From Peromyscus leucopus (taxonomy: Eukaryota; Chordata; Mammalia; Rodentia; Cricetidae), in assembly GCF_004664715.2 (NCBI RefSeq), contig NC_051071.1:7095231-7159230 (forward strand): a stretch of DNA of 64,000 nt, read 5' to 3'. The notes under the pieces were generated by a model that was not told the origin of the DNA, made no database searches, and saw only the letters and a program-made list of their open reading frames with translations. This document shows positions 21,824 to 35,053 of the stretch, one piece after another (the first letter of the stretch is position 1; each line of letters starts with the position of its first letter). The translations under genes and the position numbers were made by a program.

Positions 21824-23702
21824 ACTTGGAATATACTTTTAAAAAGAATATTAGCTTGCTAAAATTATTTTTCAATGATGGATTACTATGTTTCAAGCAG
21901 TACTTTGATCACTTTTTATGACTTTACATAAATTGTCCCAGAAGCTTAGAATTAAATAAAACATGCTCATGCAGTAGAATTTTGGGGACATTTAAGGAAG
22001 AAGGAAAAACATTTTTTTCCCAATTTCAAACTTTGTAGAGTAATTATAAATTTTATTTGAAAAAACATAATTTAAAAGCAAAAGAATCACACGAATAAGA
22101 AAAATTCAATTCTGTATTCAGTTCAAACTAGGACTTTAATAATATGTTCCTGAATGTAGAAAATGTGGACTTCTGGATAGAGTAATTTGCAATAACTTGA
22201 TGCAACTTCCAGAAATAGCAGAAAAGTATTAAACATTTGTATGTGTGAGTGTGAAACAGGGATTGTCCAAAAGCAGCTTTGCTCCATTCGGTCTTGGAGT
22301 CAGTTTGTAAACAGAGACAGAATTAGTGCAGCACCTACTAATCCAGGAGTCTGGGGAGGGGAGCTTGCAGGCTTAGGTGTTTGCAAAGCTGTCACCTGGA
22401 CAGACAGACATTTGTTCCTTCCTAAGAGCTGCAGAGAAAAAAAAAATGCTACCTGTTTGGCTTGTTTGTTTGTTTGTTTGTTTTGCTCTTTTCTTATTCC
22501 ATAATACACTCAGGCATTATTTTTAAAAAGACTAAATCTCCAATCAGAAAAATTTGAGCAAAATACTTTTTCTGATGTGTCACAGGACTGGCTAAGAATT
22601 TAAACAGTGTTTGTCAACAGTTTTAAGAGAAGTTAAAGCTGCTTGCTTGGCGATAGAAGAATTAACTATGTAGTGTCACATTCATTAAAATATTTTAACA
22701 ATTATGAAAATCTTATTATTCATTTTTTTCACTTTTATCTCTATAATTTGTTTTCTTACTCTAAAAAGGAAATTCTTCAAAATGGGTTAAAAAGTCTTAA
22801 GAGGAAAACATAAAATATTTTATAATATAGTTTTTTAATAATAGCAATTCAATATTATGAAACTAAAAATTATGTGTAAAAAGTCTCCTATGTAATTGTC
22901 AGCAAATAAGGACTTAGTTCATTTCATAAGAGGAGTGCAGACAGATATGAAAGCTAGGAGTAAAGAAGCTGAGGGAACACTTCAAGTAAGAAGATAGAAA
23001 ATGACTTTTCAACTGATCTTTGTGGTAAAAGCGATTATAAAAGTGAGTTGCACTGACTGTTTTCTTTACGTTCTAATTTTATCCTGTAATTTTTTTCTCC
23101 AAGAAATAATAAGATAAATTTGAGTGACAAGAATCTTGTTGAATTGTTACTAATTTACTGAATGCTTAATTTGATTTTATGTCTTAATTTGATGGTGTAA
23201 TATAACCTATAGGGAACAATTTAAATAATTTAACTCTTTGTTATTACATGGAAAGAAGATATAAATGCATCATCCAAAAATGTGTTTCAATAAAAGAATA
23301 GAGTATATTTATTAGCCTTTAACCTATCCATGTGATGAATTATCTTAAAGCTTAGAGGCATTCACAACTCAAGAGAGGCCAAGGTATAAAAACAGTACTG
23401 GGGCATAGGCTAACCGTGATCACATAATTATAAATGCTGCATTTCCAAGGGTAATCATCCTCCAATTCCCGAAAGGATCTCCATATTTAACTACAAAGTA
23501 ACTCAGGTTTTTCCAAGTTCAGTATTAAAAATGAACCTCTTATTCCTCAGCTTCAAAACAAGGTATGAGCCAAGAAATGTGATTTCAAAAAGTATAATTA
23601 GGAAGAATAAGATGTGATTACATTATGTTTATCGTATTGCATTTTACATAATCATGGTGGCATTATCATACACTAAGAAATTAATGAATAAAACTCATAT
23701 CA
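21824..23702. other. Unrecognised AT-rich DNA with a (GTTT)n run
   Basis: A short (GTTT)n array lies at 22459-22482. Otherwise no repeat family or gene is seen. Confidence 0.5.
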
Positions 23703-23703
23703 C

Positions 23704-23722
23704 AACACACACACACACACAC
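23704..23722. repeat. Short (AC)n
   Basis: About nine AC units. Confidence 0.9.
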
Positions 23723-23764
23723 GGATAGTTAAACACTCTTTAATAGTAAAATAACTGCTGGAGT

Positions 23765-25110
23765 TATCTCCACTCAGATTTTAAGTTATACTACAGACAT
23801 AAAGTACTAAAAACAGCGTGGTTTGACTTAAAACAGACATGTTGTTGGATGTAATTGAGTTGAAGACAGGAACATAATTCTACACACCTACAAATACCTG
23901 GTTCTTTACTAGAAGCCAAAAATATACACGGGAGAAAAGGCAGCATCTTCAGTGAGTGCTGGTCAAACTGGATGGCTGTATGCTGAAGAGTGCAAGTAGA
24001 CCCATATCCATAACTGTGCACAAAATACAGATTCAAATGGATGGAGGAACTCAGCATGGGTCCAGATGCCCTGTATGTGATAGAAGAGAAAATAGGGACC
24101 AGACTGCAACTTATTAGTGCATGAAAAAGTTTTCTGAACAGGACACCAATAAGATACAGACACTAAGACAACAATTAATATATGAGCCTCATAAAGGTAA
24201 AATCTTTAGTATAGCAAAGGATAAAAATCATTTTGGCAAAGATACAGAAAAGAAAAGAATCAGCATCTAGAATATACAAATAACTTTAAAGATGAACATC
24301 AAGAAAACAAATAATCCCATAAAATTTGAGTAAAGAACTAAATAAAGAATTCTCAAAGGATGAAATGCAAATGGCTGAAAAACACTTAAAAATGCTCAAC
24401 ATCTTCAGTCATCAGGGAAGTGCAAATCAAACTTATCTTGAGATTTCATCTTAGTACAGAGAAAATGGCAAAGATCAATAAAACAAATGTCAGCACATGC
24501 TGGAGAGGATGTGGAGAAAGTGTAAACAGTTATTGCTGATGGGAGTACAAACAGAAATAATTGCTATGAAAATCATTGTGGAGCTTTCTCAAAAATTATA
24601 TCTACATCTCCTGGGCAGATACCCAACGGAGTCTACATCTTAGTACAGAGATACTGCTCATCCATTTCACTGCTGCTCTATTCATAATATCCAGAAAGTA
24701 GAAACATTGTAGGTGTCTATCAAGTGATAAGTGGATGGTGAAAATGGGGTGCATTTATACTATTTATAACTATTATTTAGTTGATTAGAAAAATGAAATT
24801 TTCAGGTACGTGGTTGGCACTAGAAACATCGTCCTCAGTAAGTTAAGTCAGACCCAGAAACACAAACATTACATGTGTACTAGTATACATTGATGTTAGG
24901 CAGTAAAGGGCTGAAAGTTGGCAATACGAACTTTCAAGGAAGGATAAATACAATGAAAGGAAAATCATGGTAGAAATATCAAATGAGAGGGCAAGGGAAG
25001 GTATGGTAGAGGAGGAAGTGTGGAAGGGGTAACTGAAACTAACAGTACCCCTTAACCTTAATGCTCAAATATATTCTCCTATATGAAGTATGTAACATTG
25101 ATCTTTGAAA
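23765..25110 (+). mobile_element. Older L1, ORF2 3' region and 3' UTR, sense
   Basis: Late ORF2 phrases are readable: GCAAATGGCTGAAAAACAC, CATCAGGGAAGTGCAAATCA, TGCTGGAGAGGATGTGGAG and AAATTTTCAGGTACGTGG. It is diverged, with multiple stops, and looks older than L1-B and the 27 kb L1. It lacks the upstream RT and endonuclease regions. Confidence 0.85.
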
Positions 25111-27255
25111 TAATGAGGCCCTGGTTAGCCTTTTCCTATGAACAAATCAGAGCATTAACCCTGCATATTTTCTGGCTTTAAGAACATTAAATTAACAAGT
25201 GAACCTTTTTTAATCTGACTCCAATTTACATAAAAAGTGTGACAATGGTTCATGAATCTGTTATGGAACAAATAGGAAAATTATATCACAATGTGATCAC
25301 ATAAACTGAAACTGGGAAATATCAAATTTGAAAACATATCAGAGAAAAAGCATGAATTCTTTTGGCTTTGAGAGCCATAAAAATAAAAATAGTATATAAA
25401 ATCATAGGAGAAAATGTAGATGTTGATCACATTTACCATCCAAATTAATTTAGATCAGATGTAGATATTACAAAGGAAGGTAATCTACAAAGACACATTT
25501 AGATCTAATTTGAAACTTATTTACAAAGTAAAGCAAGCTGTTTGAAATGTATCTCTGTGACCTTTTTTTAGCTGTCAGATAATGAAAGGTCCAGATTCTT
25601 GGCAGTAAACTGTGACCTCATTTTGCAGCACAATGCTGATATTCTTCAGTGAATAGATGCACATAAAGTCTGAAGAAACAAAGAAAAAACAAAGTCAAAT
25701 AAAGCTTTTCATATCAGAACATCTTAAAATCCTCCAGAGAAATTAATTAAAAATTTGGTTAGGCAAATTGCCACTGTCCTTCTTTATGAATGCACACCAC
25801 TAATTATTTTTAAGTTAAATAAAGGGCAGAAATTATAGCCACCTTTGAAATCACTAGTGAACATCACAAAACATGACTTTCATCAATTTTTCAAATACAC
25901 ATTATTGTAGAATTATACATAATATAATCTTACAATTATATGAAATCAGATTAGTTATTTTAAAGCAAAATATTATTTTAATCTCCAGATATATAAAATT
26001 TATTGAAACATTCATAACTTCCTCTATGCAGTACCCTATATTCCCATTAGCAAGATCATCAAATTAAATATATGTGATGTGGTATCTGCAAAGAAATATT
26101 GCTGAAGTATGAGTCTTGTTATTGGTGGAGAAATATTAAATGCAATTAAAAACACCCAAATATAATTACCCCACAATGTTATGCTGCATTTGTCATCTCT
26201 TATACCAGCCTGGACAATAATCATAAAAGGCATTAATGTTGCTGTGTAACTCAGGCAAGTTTACATTTTTTACTCTTTGGCAAGTAACTTTGCACCCAGA
26301 ATGTTTTATTGTCAATAGGAGAATAGTAATAACTACTTAACTTAGAAAGAAGGTATAGATAAATTTTATGCCAATGAAAAATATCTAATAAGATATTTTT
26401 AATGACTGAATTTAACAAAATATCGTTATTATTAAATTTTTCAGTGAATAAATATGGGAAACTTTTATTTTTATATTTTGAGTTTTGAAAGTTTCATCTC
26501 CAATTACACAGTAAATAATTGAGTTATAAAGTAATTTTGACTTTATGGTCCAAGACTAAGAAAAGGATAATTTTCATGAAAATGTTGAAATAATGGATTT
26601 TCAAATGGGCAATAGTAAAAACACATATTAAAATAGAATGCTATTCCATAATCTGAAGCAAGCAGCCCAGACACGCAGTCCATTAAGTGCTCCAGTTCTG
26701 GGAACATCCCTGTTATCCTTCATTCACACTTGTAGAACATCAGACCAGTATCTTTAGCAATGATTAATGCTAGCAGAAAAATAACCTCTTCAATAATCAT
26801 CACACAAGTCCAGGACCTGATAGTTAAACATTCCCATTTTTGTTCCTGGTATCAGGGTGGGACACAGATGCTAACTCTGCACTGCCATCACCTTACACAG
26901 AATGCTTCTGCTAATCTGTCAACTTTCCTAAAACAACATCCTCCAGTTAGCAGTTATCTGAACACTTCGCTACGTTTGTCTGTAAGAAGTTCTCACTATG
27001 CCTCTTTGCCACTGCTAATATCAAGCAATTGTGGTGGGTTCCCTTTGTAAGTCAACTTATTCTTTCTTGTTTGGTTGGTCCTAAATGACTTCCCAATTAT
27101 CATTTTTGCCATTGCTTTGATTTGTGGAAAATTGCATGGTTTATATAGACTATTCTACACAGAATCAATATGGTTTATGGTATATCTCTGCTAACCAATT
27201 TAGTTATTTATGAAATTAACTAATTCTGATATTTTTGGCAAGAATAATGCCCTGT
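25111..27255. other. Unrecognised AT-rich intergenic DNA
   Basis: No repeat or gene is recognised. The slightly less AT-rich part at 26650-27050 may be an old repeat I cannot name. Confidence 0.45.
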
Positions 27256-27270
27256 GGGCTAAGTTTTCTT

Positions 27271-28659
27271 TCTTTTTTTACACAAATAATTTTTTACTTT
27301 ACTTTAATTAATTTTGTATCCTGACCACTGCCTCCCCTCCCTCCTCACCTCCCACTCCCCATTCACACCTCCCCTTTGACCCCCAAATCCACCCCTTCTC
27401 CATATTCCTTCAGAAAGGTTAGGCCTCCCATCGGCATCAGCAAAGCATGGCATATCAAGCTGCCATAAGACCAAGTGCCTACTCCTGTATTCAGGCTGGG
27501 CAAGGCAATCCAGCATGAGAAATAGGTTCCCAAGAGCCAACCAAAATACCATGGACAGACCTGCTCCCATTGCTAGGAATCCCACAAATAGATCAAGCTA
27601 CACAAATGTCACATATATGCAGAGGGGTTAGATCAGTCCCATGTAGGCTCCCTGGTTGTTGGTTCAGACTCTGTGAGTTCTCATGTGCCAGGCTAGCTCT
27701 TCCTGTGGGTTTTCCTGGGATGTTCCTGACCCCTCTGGCTCTTACAATCCATCCTCACTCATTAGCAGAACTCCCTGAGCTTGGCCCAATATTTGGCTGT
27801 GGGTCTCTGAATCTGCCTCCATCAGTCACCTCCATCTGGATGAAGGCTCTCCAATGACAACCTGGAAAGTCATCAATTTGATCACAGGAGATGGCCAGTT
27901 TAGACATCCGCTGCTGCCAGGAGTCTTAGCTGGGCCCATCCTTTTAGACTCCTAGGAATTTCAATTGTATCAGGCTTCTACCAGACACATAAAGCTCCCC
28001 TTTCTAGTCATCTCTGTCAGCACCCTTCCCCTCTGCCTGCCTGCAACCTGATCCCTCAAGTTTTCATGCCCACCTGCCCCTAGTTTACCCAGGAGATCTC
28101 CCCTATTTCCCCTTCCCAGGGAGATTTATGCATTTCCCTTAGGCTTTGCCTGTTACCTAGCCTCTCTGGGTCTGTAGATTGTAGCATCTTTACATCTAAT
28201 ATCCACTTATGAGTGAGTACATACCATGCTTTTCTTTCTGGGTCTGGGTTACCTTACTCCCTATTATGTTTTTCTAATTCAAACCATTTGCCTTCAATTT
28301 CCTGGTGTCATTGTTTTAAACAGCTGATTAATACTCCATTGTACAAATGTACCACATTTTCTTTATCCATTCTTCAGTTGAGGGGCATCTAGGTTGTTTC
28401 CAGGTTCTTGTTATTATGAATAATACTGCTATGAACATAGTTGAGCATGTGTCCTTGTAGTATACTTGAGTATCCTTTGGGTATATGTCAAATAGTAGTA
28501 TTTCTGGGTCTTGAGGAAGACTGATTCCTAATTTTCTGAGAAACCATCATATTGATTTCCAAAGTGGCCATACAAGTTTGCACTCCCACCAGCAATGAGG
28601 AGTGTTCCCCTTGCTCCACATCTCCCCGAGCATGAGTTGTCATTTGTGTTTTTTATCTT
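27271..28659 (-). mobile_element. L1 3' UTR and ORF2 end, antisense, 5'-truncated, with TSD
   Basis: A T-rich tail (27271-27310) leads into the complement of the rodent L1 3' UTR and then the end of ORF2 (TGTACAAATGTACCACATTTTC type block near 28340). It is flanked by gggctaagttttctt (27256-27270) and gggctaagctttctt (28660-28674), a 14/15 match. A 1389 bp truncated L1 insertion. Confidence 0.95.
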
Positions 28660-28674
28660 GGGCTAAGCTTTCTT

Positions 28675-29302
28675 AAGTAATTGATAGAGACTGAGCTGTG
28701 AGATAGCACAAATGATTATCCTCTCAAATAAGATTCACAGATTCAGAGAGCTTGATAAGTATAAGTATGTAAATGATACTAGGTCAGGGGAAGGACAGGA
28801 CAATGTTTGGAACCTGTGGTGATCCCTTCCCACACTGGGTTGTGCTTTATAGGCCAGATACTATACAAAGCCTTTATGCCAAGACTTGTGGGTCTGGTTA
28901 ATATATAGGAAACATTCTGTTAGCAATTTTTTTTTAATTTTGCTCCCTGTGATAGTATATAAATAATTTAGAACTCTATACATATTCATACCTCATAAAT
29001 CTGGGTTATATGTTTGTTTGTAATTAACAATCCTAAAGCAAGGATTTTCTGATGGCATTATTTCAGGAAAAATGAATCCCTTCCTAAAATATGTTGTGAA
29101 ATCTACTTAGTAAGACATAAATTTTACATAAATTTTCAAGACAATTAAATAAGATCACATTCTTATTTTTTTTAACCTCAGATAATACCAATAATTAATG
29201 AAAACAAAACAAATCACGTTTCAATCCTTTCATTTTTCCCCTCTCTTCTGCTCTTATATACTTTAAAGTATAGGAAAACACTTGAAGGGTCTTAGCAAAA
29301 TA
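28675..29302. other. Unrecognised intergenic DNA
   Basis: AT-rich DNA without a repeat or gene I recognise. Confidence 0.5.
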
Positions 29303-29308
29303 CTTAGT

Positions 29309-29730
29309 TGTGGTGGTATTCTAATTGTACTGAAATGTGATTTTGATTGTATGTTAATAAATAAAGTTACCCGGGGGTCAGAGCTATTAGAGCCATAGCA
29401 AAAGTGTGGCGGTGGTGGCACACGCCTTTAATCCCATAGATCTCTGTATGTTCATGGATACAGCCAGCATTGGAGACATATGCCTTTAAGACCTGGGGAG
29501 CTGTACATACAGACAGTGACGAGGCAGTCACGTGTTTGGGTTTACAACCAATGAGAAGGCAGAACAAAATACTATAAGAAGACGGACAGACAGGATATAG
29601 CTCTCTTTCGGGAAGCTGGGACACCGCAGGAGGAAGGGTGAGATTTTAGCTCTGAGCTCTGACCTCTCGGCTTTCTCTTTTACATTGGTTCTGTGTTTCT
29701 TATTTAATAAGACTGTTGGTTACATCTATA
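29309..29730 (+). mobile_element. Family I solo LTR with B1-like insert, 6 bp TSD
   Basis: It starts TGTGGTGGTATTC and ends GGTTACATCTATA (terminal CA mutated to TA). It is flanked by a perfect 6 bp TSD, cttagt (29303-29308 and 29731-29736), typical of class II ERV integrase. It carries CCAAT (ACAACCAATGAGAAGG), a TATA-like ACTATAAGAAG, and TTTAATAAGA near the 3' end. The 5' third contains B1-like sequence in sense (GGTGGTGGCACACGCCTTTA). Confidence 0.9.
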
Positions 29731-29736
29731 CTTAGT

Positions 29737-30400
29737 TGTTGATTTTTAATAAAAATTATACAATTTAAATCGAGAATATCTTAATACATTAGAAAATACT
29801 ATATTTATTGACTAAATTGCTTAGTTTTTTTCTTTTTCATTTTTTAAACGTGTACATTGAGGAAAATCAGTAGATAAAACATAGAGTAATTATTGCTGCG
29901 TTGGTTATTTTTGGAACACAAAGCCAACTATGCTTAATTTCCAATAAAATAAGTTTTTAATATGAAAATCCAGCCTTATTAATGGATCACCACTCATTTG
30001 AACAATCCTCTCTGTGTTTCTACTACACTCATGGAAGTAAGGTCAACAAGAATCATACTGGAGATGAGATCTTGCCTCCAATAAATGCTTCTGTGGAGAC
30101 ACATATTTTCATTGTCTCTTTAGCCCAAATGTATGTGGACATTCTCAGGAAAGCTAAAATATATACAAATGTCTTTAAATAGCTTCCTCTGTGTATGATA
30201 CATTGCTTTTTAATGGGAGATATGAATAAATATCTTTTATTTGCATTAGGGCACTGAAAACAAGCTAAATACATTCTCCTTAAGTTCAGTTTGGTAAATA
30301 AGTATCTATTGCAGTTTTCACAGGAGTAGAGAATGGGTTACTCATAGGCTGCTGTGTCACCCAAAACCCCATCTCAGCATGAGCGAAGAATCAAGAATTC
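29737..30400. other. Unrecognised intergenic DNA
   Basis: AT-rich DNA; overlapping short frames on both strands near 29982-30274 show no domain. Confidence 0.5.
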
Positions 30401-31975
30401 TTTTTGGGAGGGCTCAAGGAAAAGTGAAACTTTTAGGAAGCTCCTAGAAAGGGCCTACCCAACCCAACAATTGTTTACCACTAACACTTACACAACCTCA
30501 ACATGCCTGTGAATTCTTGCAACTTTCTTACAATCCTGAACCTAATGCATTTCCTAAGTTTTGCATCTACTGGGAAAAAGACACAGGTTTGCTGGCTAGG
30601 AAAGCAGGTAGGTTATCTTTACCTCTCCTCTTTTCTTCCAAACCCTATCTCCCAGCTGCCTCCCCAGAAATGTGGGAGACCACCTTCTGTGGGCTCTAGT
30701 CTCTCTCTGCCCCCATTCCTGTCAGAAGACAACATGGATCCTGATGGTACAACCTGCTTTCATCTCTCTTGTGGACCCCCTCAGTGCCCTAATTCATCCC
30801 CATTACTGAGTGTCAGCTCCAAATACTTAGAAACACATTTTAACCAGGATTCCCAGTGCCATAGCTGACAGTATCACAGAAGCCTTCACTACAGGGCAAG
30901 CCCACCCTGTAGAGATTAACCACAGATCAGAAGATATATGGAATAAATAATATTAGAACCAGCAAATCAAAAAAAAAAAAAAGAAGAAGAAGAAGAAACA
31001 AGAAAGCACATATCATCACAACAAAATAACAGAAATAAAAAAAAAAAAAACACTATACACTAGACGGTGGTGGTGCACACCTTTAGTCCCAGCACTTGGG
31101 AGGCAGAGCCAGGTGGAGCTCTGTGAGTTCGAGGCCAGCCTGGTCTACAGAGTGAGATCCAGGACAGGCACCAAAGCTACACAGAGAAACTCTGTCTCGA
31201 AAAACAAAACAAAACAAAAAGTAAAAGAAAACACTACTCTTTGACATCTCTCAAAATCAATAGTCTTAATTCCCCAATAAAAGGACACAAATTAAAAAAT
31301 GGGTTTGAAAACAGGATGTATCCTTCTTCTATACCCCAAAAATGCACCTTAACATCAAGGATAAAAGGTTGGAACAAGGTATTCCAAACAAACAGATGTA
31401 AGAAAAAAGCTTGCTTAACCATTTTATATCTGACAAAATAGATTTCAAACCAAAATTAATAAGAAGAGATAGGAAAGTACACTACTTACTCACCAAATAA
31501 AAAATACACTAAGAGGGCATTTCAATTATTTACATCTATACATCAAACCAAAGACACACAAGTTTGTAAAAGAAATGCTAATACAGCTACTTCTACAGTT
31601 TTAGTAACATATTGACCCTCACAGAGTGATAGAGGATGTCTATAATAACATACCCTTGCCAATGGACAGGTAATTTAGTTCAAAGAAAAACTAAACAGAG
31701 AAAGGAAGGAGCTAATTGACAACATAAACCAGATGGACCTGATAGATGTGCACAGACATTTCATCTAAACACTAAAGTATATACCTTCTTCTCAGTAACT
31801 CATGGAACTTTCTTCAAAACTTACCATATATTCAAACACAATCCAAGTCTCAACAGATACAAGAAAATTAAAATAGCGCCCTGCATCCTATCTGATGTTC
31901 ATTGATTAAAGCTGGTATCAACAACAACAGAAACAGAAAGCTTACAAACTCATAGCAACTGAAAAACTCAATAAT
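30401..31975 (+). mobile_element. L1-C: 5' region and ORF2 endonuclease part
   Basis: GC-richer sequence at about 30401-30950 resembles an L1 5' UTR. It runs through an A-rich GAAGAAG stretch into the start of ORF2 (AAAATCAATAGTCTTAATTC, CCCCAATAAAAGGACACA) and through the endonuclease domain to about 31975, where L1 similarity stops. A B1 is inserted just before ORF2. Little or no ORF1 is visible between the 5' region and ORF2. The open frame at 30503-30868 lies in the 5' region and is probably not a gene. Confidence 0.75.
31060..31220 (+). mobile_element. Full-length B1 SINE, sense
   Basis: Head CTAGACGGTGGTGGTGCACA with the Pol III A-box region, GAGTTCGAGGCCAGCCTGGT (B box), AGGACAGGCACCAAAGCTAC, and an A-rich CAAAA tail. 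It is flanked by short aaaacacta-type repeats (before 31056 and after 31228) consistent with a TSD. Confidence 0.95.
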
Positions 31976-32049
31976 GAATGAAAAAAATGTCTCCAGTACA
32001 TTTTATATACTATAAATGGTTTATATCTATGCAATTTATTGGTCAAAGG

Positions 32050-34026
32050 GGCCCATGGGAATCCCCAAATGATTAAGGCTATTGCCAAGGTTCCTGGTCA
32101 CTCTCTAAAAACTGATTGCAAGATCCATTTATATAACTCATTAAACATGGAGAAGTAAAGCTGGTGCCTACCTAGAACATTCATCCCTATGGACAATTCA
32201 TGGCCTTGGAAGGTAGTGTGCATGCTAAAAGAGGAAGGTAAACACAAACCCAGCAACAAACCATTTGATCTACAACAGTGAGCTTCCTGCAGAGTGCACT
32301 GGTACAATAGTGGAACAAAGCTTGTGGGAGTAACCAACCATGATCTGATGTGATTTAATGACTTCTCCATGAATTAGAACCTATCTTTGATGCTTCTTTG
32401 GTGGCCATGGACCTGAAAGTAGATGGGCTGGGGATGTATTGGAAAACAAAATACTATGGTTGTGCTAAATGAACGTGGCAATACAATGACTCTACTCATA
32501 AACCAGTTCCTTGCTCAACCATCATCAGAGAATTTTTCTCCTGCAGCAAATGGGAACAAATACAAACACCCACAGACAATTTTAAGAGAGTGAGAGACAT
32601 TGGAACACTCATCTGTAAATGGGATGTCTCCATGAGATACCTCCCCTCAGGGCTCAGAGAGCTCTGTGGAAGAGAGGGAGTAAGAATAAGAGCCAGGGAA
32701 GATGGAGAACTACAAGGAAACAAGGATTTATACCACCTCTGGCTCCTACATGCATGAACTCACAGAGACTGTGGCAGCATGCACAGGCCTGAATGGGTCT
32801 TTATAAGATGGGATCATACCGGTGATAGAAAGGGACACACATCTCCCGTCCCATTGCAGAAGTTATCGCCAATTGATATCACTTTGAAATGAAAATTAGT
32901 TTTCTCCAAGGGAGTCTCACTGAAGAAATAAACTACTTTTAAGTATAGGTCCCATTAGCAGCAGTAGATGGCCAACACAAAACAAACTCAGGCATCCTTG
33001 AAAGTTCTCATAATGCCATGTCAGGTGTCAGGGCATTTTGTTTTGTTTTGTTTTGTTTTTATAAACATTAGAATTTCTTTGCATATGTGTTATGGCTTCT
33101 GGTTTTGTTGTTGTTGTTTTGTTTTGTTTTTAGGGAAATCCTGTGTGTCTGAAAGTATGTTGAAAGCATGTGTTTTTATGTCAATATGTGTTTCTTATTC
33201 CTCTTTTGGCTCTTTTTCTTCTGTTTTTTCTTGTACATTATCTGAGTTGTTCAGTTATAAACCCAAGCCATAGTATCCTCTGGCATAGCAAGATCACTAG
33301 GCTTTTATGGAGTCATAAAGGCAGGTAAGAATTTTTTTCAGGCAGTGGCTGTTGGGCTTTTTTCATAACTCAAATGAGTGCTAATGATTGGTTAGTCAAG
33401 AAGGGAATCTATGGGCTCAATCGACATTCTTAGAAGTAGTTAGGTAAGAAATTAGGAGTCTATTAGTAAGTCTATCACCTTTAGTGAGACTTCACTAAAG
33501 AAGGAAGGTCTCACCCTAAATTGTACAAGAAATAAAGCTATCCTCCTGACCTAGGAGACAGGTGTGGTTTTGTTTGGTCTTGGATGCTTGATAGGTATTT
33601 TAGATAAATACACAGTTAGTACTTCTTGGAAGCATGCATAGCATTACAAGAAAAATCACTGTAAGAACCAGCTAATATGCATACAAAAGCTAATATATCA
33701 CTAAGACTTCGTAAGCCATGGCTTGACCTTTGGAGAAGTCCTTGACTTTTCCAAGTAGTAGCTTTTGTGATAGTAGCTGAATTCCATTACGTTTTCTTGC
33801 AGCTTGCAGCAGTTTTTTGTTTATATGAATTTTGATTTGTTTGTTTTGGTTTTTATCTTACTATATTTTATTATTTTTTCTTAGATTCTGGTTTGTTTTT
33901 TAAAGAGAGACAGAGAAGGTGTTGATCCAGAAGGGAAGGAAATGGGGAGAAACTAGGAGGACTTTGGGGAGGGAAAAATATAATCAACATATTGTATGAA
34001 AAAATATTTTCTCAATAAAAAAACAA
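32050..34026 (+). mobile_element. L1-C: 3' UTR
   Basis: A long rodent-type L1 3' UTR: ACAGTGAGCTTCCTGCAGAG, CTCCCCTCAGGGCTCAGAGA, TGAACTCACAGAGACTG, then GTTTT-rich sequence and the end AGAAACTAGGAGGAC with ATGAAAAAATATTTTCTCAA and AATAAA. Almost all of ORF2 between the endonuclease (ends 31975) and here is missing. A non-L1 block at about 33255-33825 interrupts it. Confidence 0.8.
33255..33825. other. Non-L1 block inside the L1-C 3' UTR
   Basis: L1 3' UTR similarity stops at TTGTACATTATCTG and resumes at TTTGATTTGTTTGTTTTGG. The intervening about 570 bp includes a small inverted pair (TTTAGTGAGACTTCACTAAAG near 33480). I cannot place it in a family; it may be an old LTR insertion. Confidence 0.4.
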
Positions 34027-34480
34027 ATTGTATGAGCAAGTTAAGACCACATATACATATGTATATTATATATACATTCATAAGTATATTGTGTCTATGG
34101 GCATTCCTCTTCCATACTGGAGCAATGTTTCAATTGGGAGTAAATATTTACACGACAACATGTCAATGTAAGTGTGATAATTTCAAAATTCTCAGGCAAG
34201 ATGCCAGTATCAGAGAAGTAAAACATCTTCATGGTTGATTACAGTGAACAACAGAGTAAAAACTGACAGCTTGAAAAGATTAAACAGCTGCATCCACAGC
34301 AGAGTATGAAATACATTGAACATGGTGATCTGTTTATGTTTCTACACTGCATTTTAAACAGTTATTTTCTGTGTATATCTGTGATGTTAGTGATTGAATG
34401 CAGGAATTTGTACATGTTAAGCAAATGTGCTAACTCAGAGATATATTCTTGACCATTTAATAGCTTTTCAGAGTGGTATG
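34027..34480. other. Unrecognised intergenic DNA
   Basis: Nothing recognised between the L1-C tail and the microsatellite. Confidence 0.5.
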
Positions 34481-34528
<48 letters not shown>

Positions 34529-34533
34529 ATGTG
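34481..34533. repeat. (TG)n microsatellite
   Basis: About 50 bp of TG with one CG and one CA interruption. Confidence 0.95.
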
Positions 34534-34616
34534 TTTCTTTTATTTCATAAAATGATATAGAATTCTGAAAGGCTCTTGGAAGTTGTTGTCAACTGATTTC
34601 CATTAGTTACAGTGAC

Positions 34617-35053
34617 TGCCCGTAAGCCATGGCTGTCCTAACCAGAGACTGCAGCTCTACTGCTCCCAGCAGTGGTTTGGCTGCTAGGGCCGCAGCCCGA
34701 GGGGCTCTGTTTCCCCAGGCACCACTCTTTCAAAGCTGCTAAGGGAAACTTTATCTAGATCTCTATCCCTCTAAAGAACTTATGATTCAAAGGTTAAGGT
34801 AGAATTCTGCTCACTCAGAGAGGCCAAATAGCAAGTAGCTAACCTTGCTGGCATCTCCCAAAAAACCCTAATCCTTCTCTCATCTCCCACTTAAAAAACC
34901 CTCGCTTCACATGATTTCTCCTTATCACTTCCTGTCAACTACTTGCTGACTCAGCCTCCTACTCACAGGTTAATTTCATTTAATCAAACACATCTTTGTT
35001 GTTAATAAAATCAATAGGAAAAAATGCAAAACACTTTAAAATAACATTCCACA
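34617..35053 (-). mobile_element. 3' LTR of ERV-B
   Basis: On the minus strand it starts TGTGGAATG immediately after a polypurine tract (GGAAAAAAAGAGGAGATAT, complement of 35054-35072) and ends about CGGGCA. PPT-LTR adjacency shows this is the 3' LTR of a minus-strand provirus whose internal region lies to the right. It is a diverged relative of family II. The left boundary is approximate. Confidence 0.7.

Noticed and set aside
30503..30868. 121-codon frame rich in Ser and Pro
   Set aside because: It lies in the L1-C 5' region, overlaps a second frame and has no recognisable domain.
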